From Euprymna scolopes (Eukaryota; Mollusca; Cephalopoda; Sepiida; Sepiolidae): DNA of 46,690 nt. The notes under the pieces are model-generated. The model was not told where the DNA came from and made no database searches. It saw only the letters and a program-made list of their open reading frames with translations. The stretch spans positions 115,764,145 through 115,810,834 of the forward strand of contig CM044490.1 of assembly GCA_024364805.1 (NCBI GenBank), written 5' to 3'. The translations under genes were made by a program, and so were the position numbers. Below are positions 1-11,121 of the stretch, one piece after another (position 1 is the first letter of the stretch; every line of letters begins with the position of its first letter).

Positions 1-185
1 TCTTTAGGGTATCTTGCCGAACTCCGGACTGTTTTTGTCAAACTCAGGAATCTGCACAGAATTTCGAAGGGATCTTTTATTTACTTTACTGAGATAGCAA
101 GCTCTCCATCCGTCAGCCATAACTAGATAGAGGACCTAAATAATTCGCAGTTGTATTAAATGTAAGTACACAAGGTCAGGCCAAG
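1..185 (-). repeat. Partial tRNA-derived SINE, antisense
   Basis: Positions about 75-160 align by eye with the antisense SINE at 36812-36878. Both carry the TTTTATTTA, CCATAAC and ATTCGCAGTTGTATT blocks in the same order. Only the body and part of the tail are in the window. The Pol III head is not recognisable, because similarity fades after about 180. Degraded copy; boundaries approximate. Confidence 0.5.
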
Positions 186-639
186 GAAAACGTGGGTGGA
201 GGTGATAAGGTTAGACCAGAAGAAAAGAAGAATGCATGAAAACCCGTGTAGAGATAGTTTGAAAGTTATTTTTTGAAAACCGTTCAACACATACCACCAT
301 TTAATATCGACGTAAAAGCAAGTCTCAACTAATTCGGAAATGTAGGTCTCATTTTTGTTTGTTTAAGGAGAGTTTCAATCGGATAAATTGTGCTAAACTA
401 AAACGAGTAAAAAAAAATCGATATTGCAGTACAGAAAGCGGCGCTTGTGTTCATTTCTCCACCAAAAGTAAGTTAATGTGATTTCTAAACAATTATGTTC
501 GGCTTAAAAACCCGTCTTTTATGAAATAACTGCATTAACTAAAAAGTAATGAATACTTTTCTTGCTAATCAGATTATGTAATAAAGGAAATTATCTTAAA
601 ATATTATTTTAACAGGATATAGAAATGTAGAAATATATA
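186..639. other. AT-rich sequence, nothing recognised
   Basis: No coding frame, repeat or RNA gene could be supported here. The sequence is AT-rich with short homopolymer runs. Confidence 0.5.
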
Positions 640-760
640 CTAGCAGGAAGATCCGACGGTGTCCAGAATTGGATGATAATCAACAAATGGTGCACACTCT
701 CGTATTTTTTCTTATTGAAATCGATTAAATCGACCCTTTTTTAAAAATCTAATCAAAACG
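640..760 (-). mobile_element. Helitron 3' end fragment (H2-like)
   Basis: Read on the minus strand this segment ends in CTAG (640-643) followed by T, the classic Helitron 3' terminus and insertion base. Inward from the end it aligns by eye with the longer copy at 16799-16915: both have GGATGATAA followed by CAACAA/CAACCA and later TTGAAATCG. Similarity fades after about 760 and no 5' end was found, so this is a 3' fragment of a non-autonomous element. Confidence 0.55.
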
Positions 761-1755
761 ACATAAAATCGAAGATAATAAAAACCGTGTCTGTTTTTAG
801 CGCTGTAAATTTTTATTTTATTTCTACTGAAAGTTGAAATCGTTTTCAAACTAAAAAACAAAACAATTTTTTTTCTAATGTAAGAAAAAATACTTGATCT
901 ATTTACATATTTTTAAAAAAATATTTTAACTAAAATTATGCGTGATTAAAACTATCGATAGAAATTTAGAACTTGATACAAAAAAGAAATTGCACGTTTT
1001 TCACGTCCCAAATTGTTTTTCGATTATTTTATTGTATTTTGCCTTGCAAGTTGGAATCATTTTCAAACAAAAACGAAGATGTTACGATTTAATCTATTAT
1101 AAATTCTTTTATGTATTCTGTAATTGACAGTTTAAAGATGTTAAAATTACTCAGATCAACTTGCACACTGGTTGAAACCGTGCTAATAAAAAGAAGCTAC
1201 TTAACTATCAACACATAATATCTAACATTTTTATAAATGAAACATAACAAAAATCGTACAATAAATAACTATTACCAAAGCAATAATAGATACTTTTCTA
1301 TGTATTTGCTTTAGTTTTTTGCCATTTAAACTATTTTTAAATCTTTCTTTTTTGCATTAGATTCCGTAATTGGCAATTTAAAGATATTAAAATTACTTAC
1401 AGATGTTTATTATCACTTTGAAGATTATGCAAACAAAAGATTTTTAACCTGTCCAAATGGACTTTAGTTATAGTCATTGACTTGTGATTAGTGATTTATG
1501 TCATACTGGCTTTCGTTAAGAATCACACTTCTTTGCTTACAAAGCCATTCGGCGGAAGTGACGCCAGACAAACTTTAAGGTACGGATGACCAACACTATA
1601 TATAATATAGCTTTTTTAAAGCAAATATAAAAATAAAAGTTTTGGTAAATGTTTATTCGGTTTTCACCTAAACATTTTCCTTTAAAATGACGACTTTTAT
1701 AAATTTTAGGGCATGCTGAAAACGAATATTGCATTTGAATTTTTCTTAAATAAGT
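761..1755. other. Very AT-rich sequence, nothing recognised
   Basis: Low-complexity A and T runs dominate. The open frame at 942-1127 has AT-driven composition and no recognisable motif, so I do not call a gene. Confidence 0.5.
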
Positions 1756-2010
1756 AGTTTTCCTGCTATTCGATGCCTCCATTCAGTTTCGAAATACGCA
1801 TGTAATTGTAAGGCAAGTGTTGCGCAATCTCCAACCAAACTTTTGAATCGGCACTGTTTGAGTTCAGTAGCAAGGAGAAGTCCACGACAATTGGAAACAA
1901 TGCCGAGATAAGCGGAGAGCACATACGGCACCTGGAAGTTCCAAATGGTCACTTATTGAGTACTGACACGGTTCAACGTTGCTTAACTTCGGTGATCCAA
2001 TTGGAACCGA
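1756..2010 (-). repeat. 5S rRNA-derived SINE (SINE3-like), copy 1, antisense
   Basis: On the minus strand, roughly 2003-1925 resembles the internal promoter half of eukaryotic 5S rRNA: GATCACCGAAGTTAAGCAAC (box A region), then GTCAGTACT, then GTGACCATTTGG (box C region) and CCAGGTGCCGTATG. The similarity to 5S ends there, but the copy continues about 165 bp into a body shared with the copies at 21265 and 45241: CTCCGCTTATCTCGGCAT, GGTTGGAGATTGCGCAAC and CTTGCCTTACAATTACATGC. A shared non-5S body argues for a SINE and against a simple 5S pseudogene. Known 5S-headed SINEs (SINE3) are transcribed by RNA polymerase III and mobilised by LINE enzymes. This copy keeps the longest recognisable body of the three. 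Confidence 0.75.
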
Positions 2011-2948
2011 TGTGTCAACGTGATTATGCCGTACATTAATGCTTCTTGATATTAAGCAATGTAATTTCTTATGGTAAAAGTGGTGGGCATTTTTGTACGC
2101 GCAAGCGCGCATATTTTTGGCACCGTTAATATGCTCACTATTCCATAGCTAGCTGTAACATATACCGACTCAACGGGTCATGGTATTCTAGTATATTTGT
2201 ATAATCTGAAAATGATTTCAAGCATAGATAAAATGATCAGAACATGACCCTAAAAATGCACAGGTGGAGAACATATTTGGAAATTAAAAGAGGAATGAAA
2301 AATCCTAATGTTAACATGTAAGAAAAGCACGGATAAAACATAGAGGAATAATCTAAACATGTGGGACTGTATTTTAAATAAGCACCAAGTTCTGACATTG
2401 TCATAAATTGAGTCCAGGACATGATAATGGACATTGAGTCGTTTGTTGCAGTAAATAGTGTGGAGGGTGTATGGAATAAGGAATTCTCGACAAGTATTGT
2501 GATTGGCCTGATTAATGATATTAGCTACGATAACGAAATACACATCAATTATGGAAGTACACAATTTTTCGCAACAGTTCAGACACTCCACCATCCGGAT
2601 AAATAATGAACAAAAATATCTTTTTTAACTAAACGAAACGTAATATCAACATTATTGCATCTTTATGTACGACAGCAAGTATTAATTGATCACAATATAT
2701 TCCGTTTTTATTGTTTGAGAGACAAAAATTAGAAAAACAACGTGCAAGTCGACAGCAAAAAAATAAAAGCAATAAATAGATAAAACTAGAATTAGATTTT
2801 TTTTTCTAATATTATGATTTCCAGACGCCATCAAATTACGTAAAATATTTTCCATTGACAGTTTAGGTGGAACTGTCAATGCACGTTCAAGAATCGTACT
2901 TTGATAAACATCTGGAATACTGCGGTCAAATTAGGATAATAAAATATA
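2011..2948. other. Nothing recognised
   Basis: Unique-looking sequence with several short overlapping frames on both strands that lack any family motif. No repeat shared with the rest of the window was noticed. Confidence 0.4.
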
Positions 2949-3000
2949 CTAGCAGAACCTGTGGAAATTCCAGGGTAGTTGAACATTTTTAAAGCACATT
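2949..3000 (-). mobile_element. Possible Helitron 3' terminus
   Basis: On the minus strand a short segment ends CTGCTAG followed by T, preceded by a CCTGGAA...TTCC-type inverted motif. It resembles the end at 640, which also follows a TATACTAGCAG context on the plus strand. No 5' end was found, so only the terminus is called. Confidence 0.35.
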
Positions 3001-3514
3001 ATAAACTGAATAAAAAAATAAAATAAAACAAATAACGCCGAATTTAAATAATTTTTTAACAAATTCTTTTTTTTTTAAAACATTTTGAAGCTGAAAAGAG
3101 TTGATTTAAAAAAAAAACGTTTATTTTTCTCAATGAAAATTCAGCACTAAGCGCATTGTTTTTGTTTTTTTTAATAATGTTTTTATATAAATTATGAAGG
3201 CCCAGATGTCAATTTACTTACATATGTTTTATTTTAATTTTAAAAAGAAACTATAATAAAAACAACTTAAAGTCTTTTCTCAACATGACATAGCCAATTT
3301 GAAACTGTAAACAGATAGCGATATTTTTTTTCTGGTGGGTGGGGGGAGTTTTGAAGATGAAATGGTTTTAATGATTTTTAACTGATAAAGAGCAACTATT
3401 CCGGGAGGTAATTCGCTTCTCCTTAATAAATGTTTGCAATGATGTTTTTTGTGACACTGGACGTACGGGTAAGTAAATTAATTAGATATATACATTAATT
3501 AGATATATATATAG
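3001..3514. other. Very AT-rich sequence, nothing recognised
   Basis: A and T homopolymer runs and one G-rich stretch at 3336-3348. No gene or named repeat seen. Confidence 0.45.
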
Positions 3515-3645
3515 AGTGTTTTCATCACGTCTCGTCTTTTTTTCATGCTAACCACATTTGATTTTTTCGTGCCAACCACATCTCGTCTCTTTTATGCAAA
3601 CCATGTTTCGTCTACGTCATGCTAACCACGTTTCATCTTTTTATA
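3515..3645 (+). repeat. Minisatellite, about 26-bp unit, 4-5 copies
   Basis: A degenerate unit of the form CATGCTAACCACATTTCGTC followed by a T-rich spacer recurs four to five times. The core (C/G)(A/T)...AACCA(C/T)(A/G)T(T/C)TCGTCT is easy to follow by eye. Unit lengths vary from about 24 to 30 bp. Confidence 0.7.
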
Positions 3646-3865
3646 ATTTCCTTATAGGGCTGCTAATTCGTCGATATGCAAATTAATGCATATCTAACTA
3701 CAAATATTTATGTAATGACAAGTCGAACAACCAGTAGAAAAATATCTTGGAGATTATTAAAGTGGAACTATTCTTATTTATCCATATGAGATGACGTTTA
3801 ATAATGAATTTTAAGTCTCAAATCAAACGAAAATATATATAAAAACCTTCAGACGATAATCATTC

Positions 3866-3915
3866 TTACAACTAACAAAACAAGCAGCAAAATCCCACCC
3901 CTTCACCGTAAAGTT
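3866..3915 (+). mobile_element. LINE-A 3' sliver
   Basis: The segment contains CAAGCAGC followed by AAAATCCCACCCCTTCACCG, which matches the LINE-A C-terminal coding region at 35305-35345 and 37994-38032. Only about 50 bp is clear. Sequence to its right (to about 4020) did not align with other copies. Confidence 0.5.
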
Positions 3916-4521
3916 CATATAATAATGATGTGGAGAACCACAGCAATAATTGGTCAGGGTTAGAGTATGCCCTCTACAGAGAAGCAATGCTACTTGAACC
4001 TGAAACCCATTCAATACAAAAAAAAAAACGAAAATAAGTAGAAAATGCAAATTAAGGCTCGGGGTTCAAGATAGGAGCATAAAAAGACGTTTTTTCTTTT
4101 TTTCGTGGCAGCGATATTATCTCGTTCAGTCGGTAAGAAAACGAAAAGACAAAATACGACGATTAGTTGAGGAAGAATCGAGCGAGACGTGGAAGAGAAA
4201 AGGGCCCTTAAGTACAACACCAAGAGTTAAGAAGAGTTCCGACATTTTTTTTTCTTTCTCAGCTTTGAGAATATGCCAACGTTTCATTGAACATAAACAG
4301 AACTTCGACGTTGAAAGCATTTACGTGACTAAGATATGGATTAATTCTCCCACCCCTGCCCCCAAAATAAAACTATAGACAATCTTTCAGGTCCTTAGTT
4401 GCAGGAGATCCATCTACTTTATAGTTTTGATTCCTACAATGTGTTCATTCCATCTGTGCGTGTCGTACTGAAAATGCTATTTTAGGTGTTCGACTCCTGA
4501 AAATGCTGGAATATGCTTTAC

Positions 4522-4600
4522 TGGTGCTCCCTCGACATAAATACCCCCGACTAACAGAACAAGCAGCGAAATCTCACCTTTCGTTGTAGAGGTCCTCAGA
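4522..4600 (+). mobile_element. LINE-A 3' sliver
   Basis: Contains CCCTCGACATAAATACCCCC, then ACAAGCAGCGAAATCTCACC and GAGGTCC, colinear with the C-terminal region of the LINE-A copies at 31260 and 37960. It is a second short fragment about 650 bp from the first; the two may be remnants of one broken copy. Confidence 0.55.
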
Positions 4601-6778
4601 TGGCACTAAAACCCATTTAATGTTATAGTTTGATGAAGTCGATAAAAGTTAACAACGTTTGTTTTGTGTGATGAAAAAGGTGTAGAGAACAGGAGAGACC
4701 TGCAATAAAGACAAGAAAGAATGCTCTGAGCGGCACCTCCCCAGATGTGACAATGGCACTCAATCATATCTTATTACACTTTTGTGGTGGGCAAAAGCGT
4801 CTATCAAGTTTTTCTTGCTACTTTATTCATCATTCCCACCTGGTTACTATTTGCTTATTAGCCACAAACATGGCCGCATTTTTCAACCATGAACTCGTGC
4901 TTGCACGAGAGAAAATTCCAAACCGCTTTTTATTCTCTTTGCTTTCTATTGCTACTGTAACTACGTCGTCAGATTCAAATCTTAAAAATAAGAAACTACA
5001 TTCTTCAAAAGATCAAACCGAAATTACTCATCAGATATATGTAATGAAACACGTATACTATATCATTGTCTTTATATAAAGTAAGATACGCGTATGTATG
5101 TATATATCTCTATGCATAGAAATCTTACCTAAACTAATTAACTGATCATTATGTTTTGGAACTTAGCTACAAGACGTAAGGGAGCGTAATGTATACTGTA
5201 TGTAGTTTCGTTTATTATTGTGAAAAAGGAGAAAATTCAGATATATGAATGAAAGTTTAGCAGTAGGTATTATTGACATTAATTAATAAATATTTACCAA
5301 ATTTCAGTTTCTAATAAAGTTTTTTCATAGAGTGGATAATATGGGTGCAAGCACAAGTAGAATATTCAAGATTTGTATTGAATTGCATCCATGTACATTA
5401 AATAACAATTGAACAATGTTCTCTGTATTTAATTGTTTATTCAGTTATGGAAATCGCTCACGATAAAGCATGAAACCACTTTATGTAAGTAGTTTAAAGG
5501 AATATTACGTTAAGGTCAAAACTTAACCAACAATGAATGTTGGATGAACAGATTCAATTATTTCCATTGCTTCATGAAATGTGAGGACTAAAGGGCAAAA
5601 TAAAGGAAGAGAAAGTTTCGAGGCGGCTGGAAGTAAACTAAAACTAGAATATTTCTTTTAAAGACTCCATAGATTGATAGGCATTTTCTAAAATCATTTG
5701 ATCCACATTGATATAACAATTCCAGATATAATGCCTCTCAACTTTGAATCTAGAATTTAATCATCTTAAAAGGGCAGAAAAGTAGTGCAATTCATGGAAC
5801 TAATTTTACCTATTCTGGGACGGGTATTCTTCTAGTTCAGTATACAATCAAATGGTATCGCAATACTGACATGCATCTAAGAACACTCTAAATATGATTT
5901 AATTTATAGACACTGAGATCAAGCGAAGGTCAAAGTAAAAGAGATGAAAGAATATTCCACGTGATCAATTTGTTATTGATTTTGGTTTGTGGCTTTTTTT
6001 ATACATTAATAAAAAGTCAGAGAAAGTAAGCAAGCATTCACAGAGTGAACATCTCACCGTAAAAGTATAAATAGAACCCCCACAGTCTGAGATTAAAAAT
6101 ATAAATGATAAAGATATGAACATTTCTTCAGAACATTAATATCTAAGTAGGGGGTCATTTTAGAAGAACATGCTATTACAAAAGATAAAAACTTACCATA
6201 GCCTTCTGTTAAGTTTCACTTAATTTAACTATCAAATGTACATGAGTTTTTGTGTAAATCTAATTCATAAATCTTGTGTGTGTCTGTCACTATATTTTAA
6301 CTTGCATCTTCTCAATCACAGATCGGTGTGGCGAGTCGAATGATAACATTTTTTGTGGGCCCTTCTTTTCTGGGTTTTTAGCCAGTAAATTAAGCTAAAG
6401 GGTCAAAAACTTTTTTTTTAAAACAGTTTACACTTCACAAGGGTAAGTCGACTAAACGTTAATTGCATGCATGCACAAATATACATTTATACATTAAACT
6501 GTTCATTTTTACCTATTTCTGATGCATCTGATGATTATTAAAATGGTAATGACTAAATCTGATATGCTGCAGGTTTTGGTTTCAATTCTAACTGACGGCA
6601 CCCAAGACATTTTTTCTTTCAAAATCGCTACTATATATTGGGTACAATATGATATATAATAATCGAGTGATAATTGAATTTATAATACGAAATTTGGTCA
6701 GATGCCCGACTAGAATCAGTGGTTCAAAAATATTTTGTAATTATTAAAGGCAAGAATTTTAGGATTAGCAGCATAAAA
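4601..6778. other. Nothing recognised
   Basis: The 110-codon open frame at 4747-5079 has no recognisable domain or motif and I do not call it a gene. The rest is AT-rich sequence without a repeat that I could match elsewhere in the window. Confidence 0.4.
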
Positions 6779-7101
6779 TGTTACCATCCATTTTTGGCTA
6801 CATTCCACTGCAAACTGAAGATCATTCTCTAAAATTTGAGGCATTGTCTTAGACATATGTTCATTTGTTTCCTCCTAGTGTCTTTTATAGAACGCGGTGT
6901 CATCAGGAGGTCATTTATAAATATGAGAAATAATAAATGTCCAAGGATTGACCCTTGTGGAACATCTACATTCATATCAGATTATTTTGAAGTATGATCA
7001 TCGAAGACAACTTGGATTTTTCTCTTGTCTAAGAAGGATTTGATTATGTTAAGTATTCTGTGCATTAACCCCTGTGCTTTAATTTTCATGAGAAAACTTT
7101 C
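6779..7101 (-). mobile_element. LINE-A reverse transcriptase fragment, inverted 5' part
   Basis: This minus-strand segment aligns by eye with the reverse transcriptase region of the large LINE-A copy at about 22415-22755. Shared landmarks on the plus strand include GGAGGTCATTTAT, TGGATTTTTCTCTT, GTCTAAGAAGGATTTGATTA and ATGTTAAGTATTCT. It covers the region around the GVPQG and YADD motifs. It lies head-to-head with a LINE-A 3' end starting at 7102. Decayed; not translatable as a single frame. Confidence 0.8.
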
Positions 7102-7275
7102 TACTCTAATAGTTTATTTCCACAGACTGCTAGACTGTGGAATTCCCTCCCTATTTCCCGCTTCCTTGACGGTAATCACATGCAGAAATTTAAATGTGAA
7201 ATCTGGTTACATATCTCCTCAACCAAGTGACAATGTACCTTGTTTGCGATGAACAAGAGAAAACAAAAAAAAAAC
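7102..7275 (+). mobile_element. LINE-A 3' end with A-rich tail (twin-primed partner)
   Basis: From TACTCTAATAGTTT onward this matches the LINE-A 3' end at 35373-35590: CTGCTAGACTGTGGAATTCC (the RLWNSL motif region), CATGCAGAAATTTAAATGTG, and a terminal CCTTGTTTGCGATGAA followed by an A-rich run. About 600 bp of element sequence between this part and the inverted part at 6779-7101 is missing. Confidence 0.8.
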
Positions 7276-8683
7276 TTGTTAAAAGCATCGTGTCTGTGCA
7301 CTCTTCGGCAAACACGGTATTTAGAAATAAGAACCAAAGACGAGAAGAATAAATTTGGTAGCATCAAGTGGACATTGCAATATCCTTAAGAGGAATAAAA
7401 TGAAGCAACAATTTCCTGTAGGCCAGAGAATCTTCAACAAGTACTTTGTACTTTCAATTATGCAGATGCTTCAACGATGTTTTATGGAAAATCATTGTCA
7501 AGATAATTTGTCTTGGAAGACAGGCGATTCTAGTCTAGCTTTTTATTTATTTATCGATTCAGTTAATTTATAAGAAGCATAAGGAAATGTCATTCAGTAA
7601 TTTGGACTTATATCTTTCACACTCAGACATTTTTTGCTTTTGTTTTAATTCGATCAATGTTCATCTTCAGCTTGTTCATCACAAATCATTGGATTATCGA
7701 TTAGCCATATAACAATTAAATAAAATGTTATCATAAGTAGCTCTTTTTGCAATAAATTCTACTAAGTCTTTGGCCCCCGTTCAAATGGCATCAATCTTCA
7801 GAAACAATCAAATTCTATTTGTCTACCAATTCCGTCATGAGTATTTTAGATAAAAATGAAAGAGGCTACCTTTGAGATGAAAGCTTTTAAAAGAAAATTT
7901 GAACATTTCTTTTTAACCGTGTCCATATCTGTTTACCTCCTTGCGAGAGCAGAGTTAGACACAAGATCAGTTTTAAACATGACAGAAATCCAATTTCCAA
8001 AAAATATATACGTTGTTCAACGATAGAAAAATTGCCTCAATTTAGAAGGATCTCTCATTCACTGACCGAAGACAAAAAAAGATATAGTGCAGTATCAAAG
8101 AGATACACTTAGCTTTTAGCCAAACGTCATGTGTAGAGAACCCAAATGTTTTCGACCCTTTAGACTTTATATTGGCGAATATCTTTACCTATTATCCTTT
8201 TTTACAAGGGTTGTTCTCCAAAACTATTCCTTAGTAAAAAAATATATGCTAGCAGAAAACCTTAGATCCAAGCTAAAAAGTAATTTATCTACCATAAAGT
8301 CAGACTTAAATATATCTTTTTTTTACTTTCAATTTATTTAATATGCAATGCATTAATCAGATTTTAGTTTATTGCAGTTTTCACTTCAAGTTAAGTACCT
8401 TTGAAACAACATTATATCAGCTGTTAGCTTTATAACAATATGGTTCAATTAATAATTTAATGCTCAATCTATCCATGTTAGTAATCTTTATTTGTGAGTG
8501 AATTTTTTAGCCTTGCTAACTGGTAACTGATTAATAAGAATAAAAACATTACTTTGTCATGTTCAAAATTCTATCATTCCCTCGACCAAGTTTTTGGTAG
8601 AGCTATTTGTCAGTATGTTTATGTACAGCCTAGCATTTACATCTCTGGACAATCGTCATCAAACTTAGACAAAATAGTGGGCA
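7276..8683. other. Nothing recognised
   Basis: Short frames at 7355-7573 and 8129-8341 lack recognisable motifs. No repeat family seen. Confidence 0.4.
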
Positions 8684-8999
8684 TGACGTCAGAGCACTTA
8701 CGAGAAGTCATGCGTGGGGGAAGAATGAGAAAAATGTCGTTGTTACAAAAAAGGGAATCGAATTCTTACTTGTCCTATGTTCCTTGCAACGTACCCTGTG
8801 ACAACGTGTTGAGTCTAAGTGTATAAACGTGTGTACCATTACAAAAAATAATAAAGGGAGTTGAAAATCACACTTTTGATGATGACGTTGGTTTTGCTGA
8901 CCGTGCCTGTTAGTTTGTTTGCTTTGTTCACAAGACGTCATAGTATATATATGCGTATGTGTTATGACGTCATGTATAACGTCATAGCAGATGACGTCA
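8684..8999. promoter_or_regulatory. Cluster of CRE-type palindromes
   Basis: Three perfect TGACGTCA octamers lie at 8684-8691, 8965-8972 and 8992-8999. Near-matches are AGACGTCA at 8933-8940 and TAACGTCA at 8977-8984, plus a TGACGTT at 8883-8889. TGACGTCA is the consensus for CREB/ATF-family bZIP factors. No adjacent gene was identified. Four of the sites fall within 70 bp. They could be host regulatory sites or part of a retroelement promoter. Confidence 0.5.
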
Positions 9000-10259
9000 T
9001 ATATATTCATAAATTACCTCCTGATGACACCAAGTCAGCAGCCTGCTAGCAGTTAATAAATAGCCACACTATATAGTCTTAAGACTGAACTTTGGCATTA
9101 GTTTTACAAAAATTCATGGCCGAAATTTTGGCGTAATATCAGTTTTCAATTTTTCGAAAGTTTATTGATGGATCTGATGCTGTTTGATAATCGTCGGTAA
9201 TCTCCATCCAACATCTCAGCTTGATCAAGTAAATAGTTTTGGAGTCGGTAATGTTTCTATGGCATAACTTTAGGAATATTACATATAAACGAGAAAACAT
9301 AGGCTCATCCTTACTTTGTCTGGCAGAGGTATGCACTGTTACGACTGGTTTATGTTCTTGTTTTAATTGTTATGTGTATGCGCTCATTCCATTTATTGCG
9401 TCTACTTCTCAGGCTAAATAGACACAATATTTTTACTGTGTTTAACATGTGACAGTAATTAGAAATGATGAGGCCTCTCCGTAAAACTAGCCGCCATGAT
9501 TAATTATCCAATTAACCCATCTTCAAGATTTTCATAAAGTATAAAAATGACTGATGTGAATTGGAAAGTAATGGTCGGATCAAAGTTCCCAGTCTCGCTG
9601 GCACCTTTGAGTCAACATGTCGGTGCATTTGCGTTAAGTCTACAAGGAAGCTTTTCAGATATTTAGAAATACTTTATCCCTACGCAGCAAGTGGAACAAT
9701 AAAACACACACACACACACACAAAGAACACTATAACTGTTTTACGTTACAAGCGTTATACAGGGCTTTAAAAATAATGAACGGAGAATCCCTAAAGACCC
9801 CTTTAGCCAACAAACTCATCAGGAGTTAATCGTTGGTGCAAATTACAAAAAAAAATCTAAAGAATTATTACATAAAGAGCAATGACTACTGGGATATCTG
9901 TGTAATTTTTTTTATATCAAAGAAAAAAAAGAAAATTATTTGAACGGGAATATGAATATGTACAATTAAGTAAATATATGTCCAAATAATAAGCGGTTAA
10001 GGAAGAGTTAAAATGTATACCCAAATAACTCTAATGACTTAATGAATTCTTTCTATCGACAGAAAGAAGGCTTACATAAGAGGATCAAGACTGACGTTAT
10101 AATCCTCATATGATTTTGAGTCAGCTCTGTGTAGAACTCTAAAGCATTGCATTTTATACTCATTGCCACACACAACATAGTAGCCGTTGCTCTTTATGAG
10201 ATAATTTTTATGTTTTTGTCTCCCCCTCCCCCGACAAAAGGAAGGTGAATCTGTAAATT
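9000..10259. other. Nothing recognised apart from a short (CA)n run
   Basis: A dinucleotide run of CA lies at 9703-9721. Otherwise no supported gene or repeat. Confidence 0.45.
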
Positions 10260-10900
10260 CACTCTTATCCACTCGTCCGTTTGTCTGTCCGCACTTTTCT
10301 CAACTACAGTTTGGATTTTTTTGAAATTTTGTATAAACATTAAACATGATATGAGTAAAAAAGTAACTGAACTGATTTTCCGGGAAAATTCCGATTGTCT
10401 TCCTAGGGGGGCCTTTCGGGTTAAAATGGCTAAAATTGACACTTTTGTGCTTATTAAAAAAAAAATTGATGTCTTGGATTTTATAAAACTTTCTGAAAAG
10501 TTGTAACTAACTGATTTCTATATAATTTTGTTTGTCTGAACTTCGCGATAACTCTTGGGTGTGCCCGAGGGTTTTTTTAGGACTAATAAAAACACTCCAT
10601 TTTTGGGACTATTTTACCATATTTGTCGAAAATTTTCTGTGTATGTCTATTCAGCAGTTTTGCATGGTGCTGACCTCAAATTTAAATATGTTAAGGCCTT
10701 GGGGACTTTTGGAGCTAAATAGTGGGGGGGGGAAATGATGGACACTCATTTCTTTTTCTTTTCTTTTTTTTTGCATAGTGCAGAATACAAATGTACACAT
10801 GTTAAGGTTTAAAACTGCACTGTTTTTTCATTTTCTCCAGGATTTGACGTGGCCTGGAAACTTTTGAGGCAAATGCTGAACTTAGTCATTTTTTTATGCC
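10260..10900 (+). repeat. Unclassified dispersed-type repeat with internal subrepeats
   Basis: The TTTGCATGGTGCTGACCTCA block at 10659 recurs in diverged form at 10770 (TTTGCATAGTGCAGAATACA), each followed by ATGTTAAGG, giving an internal period of about 110 bp. The style (CGTCCGTTTGTCTGTCCG opening, GAACTTCGCGATAACTC) resembles short non-autonomous elements but no termini were found. Confidence 0.35.
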
Positions 10901-11121
10901 TCGTTCACTGTGCACTCACGGTGGACCACGCATGCTTCACTTGTTGTAATTTGTACCCAAGGATTGACTCCTGATAAAATTATTCGTAAAAAAGATTCTT
11001 AGAAGTTCTCTGGTCATTATTTTTGAAGAAATCTATGTTAAATATGACTGCAAATTATCTATGTAATAATCATTAAGCCAATTTCATCTTGGCCTTCGGG
11101 ACAAGATCAAAGTGTAGTATC

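Noticed and set aside
4747-5079. 110-codon open frame
   Set aside because: No motif, no splice or promoter context, and a length that occurs by chance in 46 kb of six-frame sequence.
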